Below are positions 52,727 through 63,088 of a stretch of DNA of 64,000 bases, one piece after another. Origin of the DNA: Paludibacter sp. Lineage in GTDB: Bacteria; Bacteroidota; Bacteroidia; Bacteroidales; Paludibacteraceae. The stretch is from NCBI GenBank assembly GCA_027364655.1, contig DAHXOX010000092.1, forward strand, positions 40,155 to 104,154, read 5' to 3'. How positions within the stretch are numbered: the stretch's first letter is position 1; each line of letters begins with the position of its first letter. The translations under genes and the position numbers were made by a program. The notes under the pieces are model-generated. The model searched no databases, was not told the origin of the DNA, and was given only the letters and a program-made list of their open reading frames with translations.

Positions 52727-54145
52727 GTGAGACCTATAAAAAAACAACTCCCAATTTTGACTGATGTTTCTATAGTTGATATTGCTGCCGAAGGAAAAGC
52801 TGTTGCAAAAGTTAATGATTGGGTGATCTTTATCCCATTTGTTGCACCAGGCGATATTATCGATATTCAACTAACAAAAAAACGTAATAGTTATGCTGAA
52901 GGTAGAGCCATTACGTTTCATCACTATTCAGACGAACGTGTAGAACCTTTTTGTGAACATTTTGGTACATGCGGAGGATGCAAATGGCAACATTTACGCT
53001 ATGAAAGGCAATTGTTCTATAAGCAGAAGCAAGTGATCGACAACTTGCAGCGCATTGGTAAGATTTCGTTACCGGAAATTTCACCCATTTTGGGGGCAGC
53101 TCATACTACATTCTATCGCAACAAACTTGAATTCACATTTTCAAATAAACGCTGGATGACACAAACCGAACTTCAGTCCAGTGAAACAATTGAAGATAGA
53201 AACGCCCTTGGATTCCATATTCCAACCTTGTTCGATAAAGTATTGGATATTAAAACATGCTGGCTGCAAAGCGATATTTCAAATCAAATTAGAAATGCGA
53301 TTAAAGAATACGCAATAGCTCATCAAATGACCTTCTTTGACTTGCGAAACCAAGAAGGGTGGCTTAGAAATATGATCATTCGTACCACAACAACCGGAGA
53401 ATTGATGGTAATCATGGTATTTTATTATGAAGAGACGGAACTTCGCAACCAACTATTGAAATTTTTAGTTGATCAGTTTCCACAAATCACTTCCTTAGTC
53501 TACATTATCAACGAAAAAGCCAATGACAGTATCACTGATCAACAAGTATATTTATTTCACGGACGTGAATATATTTTAGAACAAATGGAATCGCTTCGGT
53601 TTAAGATTGGCCCAAAATCGTTTTATCAAACCAATTCGTTACAAGCATATGAACTTTATAAAATTGTACGTGAATTTGCAGAATTGAAAGGAAATGAGCT
53701 AGTTTATGATTTGTACACGGGTACCGGCACAATTGCAAATTTTATAGCCCAATTGGCACGTCAAATTATTGGTATTGAATATGTTTCTGAAGCTATTGAA
53801 GATGCAAAATCAAATGCTCAACTCAATCACGTTGACAACACGCTCTTTTTTGCCGGCGATATTAAAGACGTGATGAATGACGCATTTATCGATACGCATG
53901 GAGTGCCTGATGTTTTAATTACTGATCCACCAAGAGCGGGAATGCACAAAGATGTGATTAATAAGATACTAGAAATTAAACCAAAACGTATTGTCTATGT
54001 TAGTTGCAATCCAGCAACACAAGCCAGAGATTTACAATTGCTTGATGAACTATACGAAGTTACAAAAGTTCAACCGGTAGATATGTTTCCACATACGCAA
54101 CATGTTGAAAATGTTGCGCAATTGAAATTGAGATTGAATGGGTAA
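52727..54145 (+). CDS. rlmD: 23S rRNA (uracil(1939)-C5)-methyltransferase-like TRAM/RlmD family protein (GTG start)
   Basis: TRAM-like N-terminus; CGTCGGCKWQHLRYERQLFYKQKQVIDNLQRIG, DLYTGTGTIANFIA, DPPRAGMHKDVI, VYVSCNPATQARDL. Confidence 0.92.
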   Translation: MRPIKKQLPILTDVSIVDIAAEGKAVAKVNDWVIFIPFVAPGDIIDIQLTKKRNSYAEGRAITFHHYSDERVEPFCEHFGTCGGCKWQHLRYERQLFYKQKQVIDNLQRIGKISLPEISPILGAAHTTFYRNKLEFTFSNKRWMTQTELQSSETIEDRNALGFHIPTLFDKVLDIKTCWLQSDISNQIRNAIKEYAIAHQMTFFDLRNQEGWLRNMIIRTTTTGELMVIMVFYYEETELRNQLLKFLVDQFPQITSLVYIINEKANDSITDQQVYLFHGREYILEQMESLRFKIGPKSFYQTNSLQAYELYKIVREFAELKGNELVYDLYTGTGTIANFIAQLARQIIGIEYVSEAIEDAKSNAQLNHVDNTLFFAGDIKDVMNDAFIDTHGVPDVLITDPPRAGMHKDVINKILEIKPKRIVYVSCNPATQARDLQLLDELYEVTKVQPVDMFPHTQHVENVAQLKLRLNG

Positions 54146-55034
54146 AGAAGTGAATCATCCGTATGCAATTCAGTCAAATAAAGAAACGGAAACAGATCAT
54201 ACCATTAGAAATCTAAATGTTTCTATCGTCCGTTTCGAGCAACCTTTTGGGATGATAGCATCTCTTGTTGCCTTGTTGACTCAGTCATCCGTCGTGCAAA
54301 CAATTTATCTCATTGATAATTCTGCTAATGATGAGCCAAAGTTTCTATCTTTGCCAATACAATATATCAAAAATGATCACAACATTGGATTTGGCCGTGC
54401 TCATAATATAGCTATCAAAAAATCAATAGATTACAATGCGAAGTATCATGTTGTCATAAATCCGGATATTACATTCGAACCAGAAATATTGCACAAGATC
54501 GTTGACTTTATGCAACTTAATTCAACCGCAGGAGCTTTAATGCCTAAAGTATTTTATCCTAACGGAGACTTGCAATATCTTTGTAAATTAATTCCAACAC
54601 CTATTGATGTATTTATGAAACGTTTCATCCCGGAACAATGGTCTGTTAAACGAATGAATATGTTTCAATTAAAGGAATCCGGGTATGATAAAATTTTGAA
54701 TGTTCCCTATTTGTCGGGATGTTTTATGCTATTGAGGATACAGGCTTTAAAAGAAGTTGGATTGTTTGATGAACGATTTTTCTTATATCCGGAAGATATT
54801 GATTTGTCACGTCGAATACATGAACATTATGACACTATTTTCTTTCCGCAAGTAAGCATTATCCATGCTCATGAGCAAGGTTCATATAAAAGCTTGAAAT
54901 TATTTATTATTCACGTAATCAATATGATACGTTATTTTAATAAATGGGGATGGATCAACGATAAAAAAAGGAAACAAATTAATAGCCAAACGCTTGATCA
55001 AATTTATACTTATAAAAAACCACATAAACCATGA
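54138..55034 (+). CDS. Glycosyltransferase family 2 protein
   Basis: IYLIDNSANDEP, NIGFGRAHNIAI, VVINPDITFEPEIL, LSGCFMLLRIQALKEVGLFDERFFLYPEDIDLSRRIHE. Confidence 0.93.
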   Translation: MGKEVNHPYAIQSNKETETDHTIRNLNVSIVRFEQPFGMIASLVALLTQSSVVQTIYLIDNSANDEPKFLSLPIQYIKNDHNIGFGRAHNIAIKKSIDYNAKYHVVINPDITFEPEILHKIVDFMQLNSTAGALMPKVFYPNGDLQYLCKLIPTPIDVFMKRFIPEQWSVKRMNMFQLKESGYDKILNVPYLSGCFMLLRIQALKEVGLFDERFFLYPEDIDLSRRIHEHYDTIFFPQVSIIHAHEQGSYKSLKLFIIHVINMIRYFNKWGWINDKKRKQINSQTLDQIYTYKKPHKP

Positions 55035-55624
55035 ATATCAGTATTTTAGAAACAACAAGTGCTTTTGTCGTTTTGTTTGCCATCATCGATATTTTAGGGT
55101 CAGTTCCTATTATTTTAGGCATAAAACAAAAAACCAATCAGATTAATCCATTGATGGTCACTACGATTTCTTTTGTTGTGATGCTTGGTTTTTTGTTTGC
55201 CGGTGATATTGTATTAAAATTGTTTGGCGTTGATATTAAATCATTTGCAGTAGCCGGTTCAATTATTATTTTCATTATGGCTTTTGAAATGACCCTCGGA
55301 GTGGAAATATTTAAAATGGACGGGCCAACAAACGTTGCATCAATTGTACCACTCGCGTTTCCTTTAATTGCAGGACCTGGATCATTTACCTCATTACTTT
55401 CATTACGAGCAGAATATCAAACAATTAACATCATCATTGCTTTGATGTTGAATATGATCTTTGTGTATGTTGTTCTTCGAATGACAGATAAAATTGAACG
55501 ATGGATAGGGAAAGGAGGCATCTATATTTTGCGAAAATTTTTCGGAATCATCCTGTTAGCTATTGCTGTAAAATTGTTTGCAACTAATATTGCGTCTATT
55601 TTTGGCACTTTGATGAACAAATAA
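55031..55624 (+). CDS. MarC family integral membrane protein
   Basis: FAIIDILGSVPIILGIK, PLAFPLIAGPGSFTSLLSL; multiple TM segments. Confidence 0.93.
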   Translation: MNISILETTSAFVVLFAIIDILGSVPIILGIKQKTNQINPLMVTTISFVVMLGFLFAGDIVLKLFGVDIKSFAVAGSIIIFIMAFEMTLGVEIFKMDGPTNVASIVPLAFPLIAGPGSFTSLLSLRAEYQTINIIIALMLNMIFVYVVLRMTDKIERWIGKGGIYILRKFFGIILLAIAVKLFATNIASIFGTLMNK

Positions 55625-55632
55625 GAAATAAT

Positions 55633-56013
55633 ATGTCAGCACATAATGCGTTGTATCGATTTATCAAAAGCTTTGATTTTGCATTTCAAGGAGTTCGAAT
55701 ATCATTTGAAAAAGGCGAAGTAAACATCAAAGTCCATGTTGCTATTGCCTTCGCAGCAATAATAACTTCTTTTATGTTGAATATAAGCACTTTAGAATGG
55801 ATAGCTATTATTGGTTGTATTGGCATTGTCATTGCTGCTGAACTATTTAATACAGCCATTGAAAAAGCAGTAGATATTGTATCTCCCGACTGGAATCCAA
55901 AAGCCGGCGCAGTAAAAGACATTGCCGCCGGTGCTGTTTTGGTTCTTAGCTGCATGGCTGCATTGATTGGAGTACTCATTTTTTTACCAAAAATAATAGC
56001 GCTTATTCGTTGA
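55633..56013 (+). CDS. dgkA: Diacylglycerol kinase family protein
   Basis: IRISFEKGEVNIKVHVAIAF-like N-terminus; ELFNTAIEKAVDIVSPDWNPKAGAVKDIAAGAVL signature. Confidence 0.95.
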   Translation: MSAHNALYRFIKSFDFAFQGVRISFEKGEVNIKVHVAIAFAAIITSFMLNISTLEWIAIIGCIGIVIAAELFNTAIEKAVDIVSPDWNPKAGAVKDIAAGAVLVLSCMAALIGVLIFLPKIIALIR

Positions 56014-56016
56014 AAT

Positions 56017-56217
56017 TCAAGAAACAACGTCTTCTAAAAGCTTTTGAATTTCTACATCTGTTTCAAACAACTGTTTTTGACACTGATGAATTAAATCAGT
56101 CGCTTTTTTCACAATAACGGCCAATTCTTCCAAAGGCACTTCATTCTTTTCAAGTTGTGCCAATAAGCCATCTAACTCATTAATAGATTCTGAATAAGTT
56201 TGTTTTGATTTAGCCAT
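56017..56217 (-). CDS. xseB: Exodeoxyribonuclease VII small subunit
   Basis: TYSESINELDGLLAQLEKNEVPLEELAVIVKKATDLIHQCQKQLFETDVEIQKLL. Confidence 0.9.
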   Translation of the reverse strand: MAKSKQTYSESINELDGLLAQLEKNEVPLEELAVIVKKATDLIHQCQKQLFETDVEIQKLLEDVVS

Positions 56218-56283
56218 AAAACTATTTTATTTACATAATTGACAATAATAGAATAATTTACGTAGTCTATATGAAGCTGTAAA

Positions 56284-57342
56284 TTAATTCAATTTATATT
56301 GTTTTTCGTAGTATTGTTGATAAGCGCCAGTTGTAATATTTGTCATCCATTCTTCATTATCCAAATACCATTCGACGGTTTTTTCTAGACCTTCAGCAAA
56401 TTGCAACGAAGGTTTCCAACCTAATTCTTGCTGTAATTTTGTAGAATCGATCGCATAACGTAAATCGTGGCCTGCACGATCAGTGATAAACGTGATCAAT
56501 CGAGCCGATGTTCCTGCTGATCGTCCTAATTTTTTATCCATAATTTCACACAGAAGGCGAATAAGATCAATGTTTGTCCATTCGTTATTTCCTCCAATGT
56601 TGTAGGTTTCTCCATTAGAACCTTGATGAAAAATAAGGTCAATGGCTGATGCGTGGTCGTTAACATAAAGCCAATCACGTATATTTTCTCCTTTACCATA
56701 AATTGGTATTGGCTTATTATACTTAATATTATTAATAGCCAAAGGAATTAATTTTTCAGGGAATTGGCGTGCTCCATAGTTGTTTGAACAATTTGAAACC
56801 ACAATCGGTAATTGAAATGTATGATAAAAAGCTCTCACAAAATGATCCGAACTTGCTTTCGATGCAGAATAGGGACTACGTGGATCATACGATGTGATTT
56901 CTTTGAATTTACCTTCATGGCTCAATGAACCATATACTTCATCGGTTGAAATATGATAAAATCGTTTTCCTTCGAAAGAGTTTTTCCAAGACTCTTTTGC
57001 AGCATGGAGTAAGTTTACGGTTCCTAATACATTTGTTTTGACAAATGAAAGGGGATCAAGAATAGATCGGTCAACATGAGATTCAGCAGCTAAATGGATC
57101 ACTCCGTCAAATTGATATTTGGCGAATAAACGATTGATTGCTTCAGCATTTGTAATATCTTCTTTTTCAAAGATATAATTTGGTTTTTCAGATACATGTT
57201 TCAAATTCTCCAAATTACCTGCATAAGTCAATGCGTCAAGATTAACAATCTGATAACTTGGATATTTCTCAACAAACAGGTCAACGACATGTGAACCGAT
57301 AAAACCTGCACCACCGGTAATAAGAATTGTCTTCATTTTCAA
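56284..57342 (-). CDS. rfbB: dTDP-glucose 4,6-dehydratase
   Basis: ILITGGAGFIGSHVVDLF, HLAAESHVDRSI, HISTDEVYGSL, YSASKASSDHFVRAFYHTF, NCSNNYGARQFPEKLIPL. Confidence 0.96.
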   Translation of the reverse strand: MKMKTILITGGAGFIGSHVVDLFVEKYPSYQIVNLDALTYAGNLENLKHVSEKPNYIFEKEDITNAEAINRLFAKYQFDGVIHLAAESHVDRSILDPLSFVKTNVLGTVNLLHAAKESWKNSFEGKRFYHISTDEVYGSLSHEGKFKEITSYDPRSPYSASKASSDHFVRAFYHTFQLPIVVSNCSNNYGARQFPEKLIPLAINNIKYNKPIPIYGKGENIRDWLYVNDHASAIDLIFHQGSNGETYNIGGNNEWTNIDLIRLLCEIMDKKLGRSAGTSARLITFITDRAGHDLRYAIDSTKLQQELGWKPSLQFAEGLEKTVEWYLDNEEWMTNITTGAYQQYYEKQYKLN

Positions 57343-57614
57343 TTGATTTGATGTTTAAGATGAATATGCCAGCTTCCAAATAAAGCAACATGCAAAAATA
57401 CACAAACGAAAGGACTTTACACTCTTTTCGCTTCATAAAAACTGATCTATTTGGATTTTCTCTCAAAATCAGAACATATTTTGTCCTGCAACTGCATGCT
57501 ACAAACAATCCACTTATTTGAAAGCTGTTTGTTTGGAGAAACTCGGAAATATTACCATCACAAAAGGACAAACAATATAATTGCGAAACGCTTTGCAGTG
57601 AGAAAAAAAGTCGC

Positions 57615-57622
57615 TAATTTTG
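57615..57622 (+). promoter_or_regulatory. Candidate -7 element for the DUF349 gene
   Basis: TAATTTTG (TAnnTTTG) upstream of 57694. Confidence 0.4.
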
Positions 57623-57693
57623 CAACACTTTGAATAAGTGATTATCGAACATTCTGTTCTGATTCTCATCGATCCTTTAACACCCTAACAACA

Positions 57694-59550
57694 TTGCCCA
57701 TGGAGACTCTTGATGACATCAAGGAACAACAGTCGGAAGCGGTTTTATCGCATACACAATCAGACATATCTGCTAACAATCAACCACCTGAACACTTAGT
57801 TGAACAGGTAGATGTCAACAATGAAAATGATTCCTTTCGTGAATATGCGTCATTAACAAGAGCAGAATTGGTTGCGAAGCTTCAGGAAATAATGAAAAAT
57901 CCAATCGAAAAAATCGATAAAGACGCTGTAGAAGCCATTAAGCAACAATATTATCGCAAGCATAAACTTGAGTCAGAACAACAAAAAAAAGTGTTTGTTG
58001 AAAATGGTGGAACGGAAGAGTCTTTCTCTCAATTGCCTAATGAAGAGGAAATAAACTTCAAATTGTTACTTCAAAATTACAAAGAACAAAAATCAGCTTT
58101 TAGTGAATCCATAGAAAAAGTCAAAGAGGAAAATCTCAAAAAGAAACTATCGTTATTAGATCAATTAAAAGTCATTGCTGAATCGGGAGATGTTGGCGAG
58201 TCTTTGCCTATTTTCAGAAAGTTACAACAAGAGTGGAAAAGTATTGGAGCAATTCCTCAAGCTAAAGTTAACGAGCTTTGGAAAGCATACAACGTATACA
58301 TGGAGCGTTTTTATGATTTAATAAAAATCAATAATGAACTCCGCGATTACGATTTTAAGAAGAATCTGGAGCAAAAAACGACGTTGTGTGAATCAGCTGA
58401 GAAATTAGCAGAGGAGAAAGATGTTGTAATTGCTTCGAGGATGCTGCAAAAACTACATGAAGAGTGGCGAGAGATCGGGCCGGTAGCTCGCGAATTCAGA
58501 GATGATGTTTGGGAACGATTTAAGGCAACCTCTGCTATTATAAATAAAAAACACCAAGATTTTTTTGCTGCTTTAAAAACGCAGGAAGAACTCAATTTGG
58601 CAACCAAAAACACGTTATGCGAAGCTGTTGAATCAATTGATTATGCTAAGTTGAATAATTTCAGAGATTGGGAAACCAAAACAGCAGAAATTATTGAATA
58701 TCAACATCAATGGAAAAATATTGGATTCGCGCCACGGAAAGAAAATATTAAAGTTTACGAACGATTTCGTTCAGCATGTGATCACTTTTTTCAATTGAAA
58801 AGTGAGTTTATGAAAGCATCGAAAGCTGAATTAGAAGAAAACTTTGAAAAGAAAAAAATACTTTGTGAAAAAGCTGAGTCATTGCAAAACAGCACCGATT
58901 GGAAAGCAACGACCGATATTCTGATTGAAATTCAAAAAGAATGGAAAACTATTGGACCTGTTGCCAAGAAATATTCTGATATTCTCTGGAAAAGATTCGT
59001 GACAGCATGTGATCATTTTTTTGAAGAAAAAGCCAAAACTTTCTCTTCAAAAAAAATGGATGAAATAGCCAATTTGAATCTTAAACAAGAGCTAATCGAT
59101 AAAATTAATTCTTTTACAAAAACAGAAAACGTTCAAGAATCTTTTACTCATTTCAGAGAACTACTTTCACAATGGAATGCCATTGGTCATGTCCCATTTA
59201 AAGATAAGGATAAAATTTTTAAGACATTCAAAGATGCTGTTAATAAGCAGATGGATGCCATGAACATCGATGCTGTCAATCGCAAATTAATTTCTTTCAA
59301 AGACACTGTTGAAAAAATGGTAGAAGGAGATCGTTCTAATCAGCTTTTCAGAGAACGCGAAAAACTTTTACGAACCTATGATACATTAAAATCGGAAATT
59401 GCTACTTACGAAAACAACATGGGTTTCATATCAGCTAAAACAAAAAAATCAGATAGTATCGTTCAAGAACTTGAACGTAAAATCAAACAACTAAAAGAAG
59501 ATCGCAACTTAATTGAAAAAAAGATCAAACTAATAGACGAGAGTTTATAA
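57694..59550 (+). CDS. DUF349 domain-containing protein (multiple repeats)
   Basis: About five related ~70-aa units such as TLCESAEKLAEEKDVVIASRMLQKLHEEWREIGPVAREFRDDVWERFKAT and ILCEKAESL...LIEIQKEWKTIGPVAKKYSDILWKRFVTACDHFF. Confidence 0.93.
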   Translation: MPMETLDDIKEQQSEAVLSHTQSDISANNQPPEHLVEQVDVNNENDSFREYASLTRAELVAKLQEIMKNPIEKIDKDAVEAIKQQYYRKHKLESEQQKKVFVENGGTEESFSQLPNEEEINFKLLLQNYKEQKSAFSESIEKVKEENLKKKLSLLDQLKVIAESGDVGESLPIFRKLQQEWKSIGAIPQAKVNELWKAYNVYMERFYDLIKINNELRDYDFKKNLEQKTTLCESAEKLAEEKDVVIASRMLQKLHEEWREIGPVAREFRDDVWERFKATSAIINKKHQDFFAALKTQEELNLATKNTLCEAVESIDYAKLNNFRDWETKTAEIIEYQHQWKNIGFAPRKENIKVYERFRSACDHFFQLKSEFMKASKAELEENFEKKKILCEKAESLQNSTDWKATTDILIEIQKEWKTIGPVAKKYSDILWKRFVTACDHFFEEKAKTFSSKKMDEIANLNLKQELIDKINSFTKTENVQESFTHFRELLSQWNAIGHVPFKDKDKIFKTFKDAVNKQMDAMNIDAVNRKLISFKDTVEKMVEGDRSNQLFREREKLLRTYDTLKSEIATYENNMGFISAKTKKSDSIVQELERKIKQLKEDRNLIEKKIKLIDESL

Positions 59551-59654
59551 CAAGCAAAGATGATTTTATAATCACTAATATTTCAGACTAAATAAATATC
59601 AAAAGAACATCTCTGCAATTTATGTCCGATTTCATACATTAATTTATTCATCAA

Positions 59655-60983
59655 ATGGACTTCAAAGACAACAAGTGGCAAAACCCTGATAAAGAATCAG
59701 GTGAAGGAGCCGGCCGTGACGGTAATGCAAACAGATCAAATCGAACGCGTCCTCGTTTTACGACTAATGCTTCGGGGAAGAACTATTCTTCTAATAATGA
59801 AAATAAACCTCGTTTCAATCAAGGACGAGATAACTCTCAACAACAAAGGCCCTATTCTTCTCGTGAAGATGGGAACAGAAGTAATACTCAAAGAAACTAT
59901 AATTCCAACGACAATAACTATTCTTCTCGTCCATTCAACAAACCAACTAATGAAGGACAAGGGCAACGGACGTATAATCGAGATGGCAACAGAGATTATT
60001 CTCCACGTCCTTACAGAGGAACAAATGATACGTCAAGTCCGAATCGCAGTTATTCGTCTCAAGACTCAAATCAACGTCGGGATAATCCTTCATACAATAG
60101 AAGCGGAGATTCCAGAGATAGACGTGATTCATCACCACGTCCATATTCGCAAAATAACAGGAATCAACGAAGTGATTCTCATAATCGGCCATATTCTCCA
60201 CGACAACAACAAGAGTACAGACCAGCACCCACACCACGCAATTATGCGCCACTTTCTAATGCCAACGAACCTGTCAGACTCAATAAGTATTTAGCTAATG
60301 CAGGCATTTGCTCAAGACGCGAAGCTGACGAATATATCAAAGCTGGAGTAGTAACAGTCAATGGTCAAGTTGTCAGCGAATTGGGTACTAAAATTTTACC
60401 TACTGACAAGGTTATTTTTCACGATCAAACGGTACAATCAGAAAAGAAAGTTTACATCTTGCTTAACAAGCCAAAAGATTTTGTCACTACAGTAGATGAT
60501 CCTAAAGAGCGGAAAACGGTGTTAGATCTTGTTCGCAACGCCTGTAATGAACGAATTTATCCTGTAGGCAGATTAGACAGAAGCACCACCGGGGTTTTAC
60601 TATTGACAAACGATGGAGACCTTGCTTCTAAATTGACACATCCAAAGTACAACAAAAAGAAAATTTATCATGCCTATCTTGATAAAGCACTGACCAAAGC
60701 AGATATGGAACAAATTGTCAATGGGATTGAATTAGAAGATGGAGAAATTCATGCTGACGAAATTCAATTTGTGGATGAAGAAGACCGTAAGCAGGTAGGA
60801 ATTCAAATTCATTCCGGACGAAATCGTATTGTCAGACGAATATTTGATCATCTGGGGTATCGCGTCAAACGCTTGGATCGCGTCTTCTTTGCAGGATTAA
60901 CAAAAAAAGGATTGCCACGTGGTACTTGGCGCTATCTTACACAACAAGAAGTGAATATGTTGAAAATGGGTGCTTTTGAGTAA
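59655..60983 (+). CDS. rluB: RluB-type 23S rRNA pseudouridine synthase with long Arg/Asn/Ser/Tyr-rich N-terminal extension
   Basis: S4 domain VRLNKYLANAGICSRREADEYIKAGVVTVNG, GRLDRSTTGVLLLTNDGDLASKLTHPKY, GRNRIVRRIFDHLGYRVKRLDR. Confidence 0.94.
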   Translation: MDFKDNKWQNPDKESGEGAGRDGNANRSNRTRPRFTTNASGKNYSSNNENKPRFNQGRDNSQQQRPYSSREDGNRSNTQRNYNSNDNNYSSRPFNKPTNEGQGQRTYNRDGNRDYSPRPYRGTNDTSSPNRSYSSQDSNQRRDNPSYNRSGDSRDRRDSSPRPYSQNNRNQRSDSHNRPYSPRQQQEYRPAPTPRNYAPLSNANEPVRLNKYLANAGICSRREADEYIKAGVVTVNGQVVSELGTKILPTDKVIFHDQTVQSEKKVYILLNKPKDFVTTVDDPKERKTVLDLVRNACNERIYPVGRLDRSTTGVLLLTNDGDLASKLTHPKYNKKKIYHAYLDKALTKADMEQIVNGIELEDGEIHADEIQFVDEEDRKQVGIQIHSGRNRIVRRIFDHLGYRVKRLDRVFFAGLTKKGLPRGTWRYLTQQEVNMLKMGAFE

Positions 60984-61048
60984 TATTTCAATGTCATTTC
61001 TTCTTAAGCTGAGTGTAAGCATATATCATAGCGAACACGACTAATCAT

Positions 61049-61080
61049 AAAAGCTGCCTTTTTCTTTAAGGCAGCTTTTT
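61049..61080 (+). terminator. Terminator after rluB
   Basis: AAAAGCTGCCTTTTTCTTTAAGGCAGCTTTTT perfect stem plus T-run. Confidence 0.8.
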
Positions 61081-61149
61081 GTTAAATACATACGTATAAT
61101 CCTTCCTCGATTTTTCAACAATAACCCAATAAACGCTCATTAAAAAATT

Positions 61150-61767
61150 ATGAGTTTCCAAACTTATCCTTCTGCTTTGCTTGAGGCAACTGTGAATGAA
61201 TTTGCAAAATTACCAGGAATTGGAAGAAAAACCGCTTTACGGTTAGTCCTTTATCTCTTGCGGCAGCCAACCTCTGATGTGGAAAAGTTTGGAAACACTC
61301 TTTTACGGCTTAAGCATGAAATACATTATTGCAAAGAGTGCCATAACATTTCGGATACCGATGTATGTTCAATTTGTAGCGATCGAGGTCGAGACAGAGC
61401 GATTATTTGTGTTGTAGAAAATATTAAAGATGTCATGTCCATTGAAAATACGCAGCAATATAAGGGGTTATATCATGTTTTAGGAGGTATTATTTCCCCT
61501 ATGGAAGGAATAGGACCTACTGATCTTGAAATCGAAAGCTTGATAGAAAGAGTTTCTCAAAAAGGAGGAATTCAAGAGATTTTTTTGGCTTTAAGTCCTA
61601 CTATGGAAGGAGATACAACAGCTTATTACATCTACAGGAAGCTTGCTCCTTATTCAGTCGCCATCACCACCATTGCACGAGGAATTGCTATTGGAAATGA
61701 GTTGGAATATGCAGATGAGATTACCTTGGGCCGTTCAATTGTGAATAGAACTGCTTTCACGTATTAA
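61150..61767 (+). CDS. recR: Recombination protein RecR
   Basis: [20 protein letters not shown], zinc motif [41 protein letters not shown]. Confidence 0.96.
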   Translation: MSFQTYPSALLEATVNEFAKLPGIGRKTALRLVLYLLRQPTSDVEKFGNTLLRLKHEIHYCKECHNISDTDVCSICSDRGRDRAIICVVENIKDVMSIENTQQYKGLYHVLGGIISPMEGIGPTDLEIESLIERVSQKGGIQEIFLALSPTMEGDTTAYYIYRKLAPYSVAITTIARGIAIGNELEYADEITLGRSIVNRTAFTY

Positions 61768-62369
61768 GCATGACCAATTTCCTGATTGAGGCTTTCAATA
61801 TAATTTAAAATCTCATCTCTACCTTTCCCCTCTTTTGAAGAAGTTTGAAAAATTACAGGAAGTGTTTCCCAAGTTTGGAGTAAGGTTGCTTCATATTTTT
61901 TTCTATTTTCCAAAAATCGGGTTGTTGATAATTTGTCCATTTTGGTAAACACAATGGAAAAAGGGACACCCTGAATCCCTAACCATTCCATAAATTGAAG
62001 ATCAATTAATTGAGGATCAAGACGAGAATCGATTAGGACAAAGAGATTAATTAAGGGTTTACGGAGAAGAATATATGAATTAATCATTTTCTGTAAGCGT
62101 TCGCGAGATGCTCTGCCTGTTTTAGCAAATCCATATCCAGGAAGATCAACCAAAAACCACTCATGATTGATCAGAAAATGATTAATCAACATCGTCTTTC
62201 CAGGTTTACTGGAGATCAACGCTAATTTACTTTTTTGAGTCAACATGTTGATTAAAGATGATTTACCAACATTGGAACGGCCAATAAAAGCATATTCAGG
62301 CAATGCTGTTTCCGGACAAAATTGCACATCCGTATTGCTAATTACAAAATCAGCGGAAGTGATAATCAT
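61764..62369 (-). CDS. engB: Ribosome biogenesis GTP-binding protein EngB/YsxC
   Basis: [56 protein letters not shown]. Confidence 0.95.
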   Translation of the reverse strand: MIITSADFVISNTDVQFCPETALPEYAFIGRSNVGKSSLINMLTQKSKLALISSKPGKTMLINHFLINHEWFLVDLPGYGFAKTGRASRERLQKMINSYILLRKPLINLFVLIDSRLDPQLIDLQFMEWLGIQGVPFSIVFTKMDKLSTTRFLENRKKYEATLLQTWETLPVIFQTSSKEGKGRDEILNYIESLNQEIGHA

Positions 62370-62398
62370 AAAAAGAATAAATTATGCTTAATAAGAAA

Positions 62399-62947
62399 TC
62401 AAATTGAAGAGGAGAAAAAACGCTCTGGAAATTTTCCTTCTTTCCCTTTATAAAAAGCCTGAATTTGAGGCAAATCCTTTGCAAAATCTCCCGTGGGATA
62501 AAACAACCCCGCAACTCCCAAACTTTTTGTTTTATAGTCAATAAAAGTTAAAACAATTGGAACTTCTGCTTTCATGGCAATAAAATAAAAACCTTTTTTC
62601 CATTCCTTAGTCAATTGACGGGTACCTTCTGGCGCAATCGCTAAACGAAATATGGAACTTTTTTGAAACCATACAATCATATTGTCCGTTAATGATGTTT
62701 TTCGTTTTCTATCAACAGGAATTCCCCCTAACCTTTTCATTAGCAATCCTATTGGAAAATAAAACCATTCTCGTTTCATCAAGAAATGCGCATGTAACTC
62801 CAAGGCATAACCAAATAACATTCCCCATAGAAAATCCCAATTACTTGTGTGAGGTGCCATGCAAAACACACATTTGTCGGGTACAGAAATATTTTTAACT
62901 ATCTTCCAACCATTTTTTTCTAAAAAAAACCGACTGAACTTTTTCAT
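62399..62947 (-). CDS. 1-acyl-sn-glycerol-3-phosphate acyltransferase-like protein
   Basis: MAPHTSNWDFLWG (HX4D), IPVDRKRK, APEGTRQLTKEWKKGFYFIAMKAEVPIVL. Confidence 0.9.
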   Translation of the reverse strand: MKKFSRFFLEKNGWKIVKNISVPDKCVFCMAPHTSNWDFLWGMLFGYALELHAHFLMKREWFYFPIGLLMKRLGGIPVDRKRKTSLTDNMIVWFQKSSIFRLAIAPEGTRQLTKEWKKGFYFIAMKAEVPIVLTFIDYKTKSLGVAGLFYPTGDFAKDLPQIQAFYKGKEGKFPERFFSSSI

Positions 62948-63056
62948 TTTTTTTGACGTAATTCAAGTGCAAAGTTAGCCAAATTACAGCGAACATCCTA
63001 ATCCACATAAGGAGGAATCAATCAGCGTAGAAACGAAAGGAATGAACAAAATTAAC

Positions 63057-63064
63057 TACCTTTG
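63057..63064 (+). promoter_or_regulatory. Candidate -7 element for mtgA
   Basis: TACCTTTG (TAnnTTTG), 24 bp before the ATG at 63089. Confidence 0.45.
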
Positions 63065-63088
63065 CACAGTAGATATTCCTATACTTTT

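Noticed and set aside
56017-57342. xseB without xseA and rfbB without rfbACD as broken operons
   Set aside because: Partner genes may simply be elsewhere in the genome; scattered placement is common and the window cannot decide.
59701-60294. 197-aa overlapping ORF inside the rluB N-terminal region
   Set aside because: Alternative frame of the low-complexity Arg/Asn-rich segment; biased Ile/Thr composition typical of a shadow ORF.
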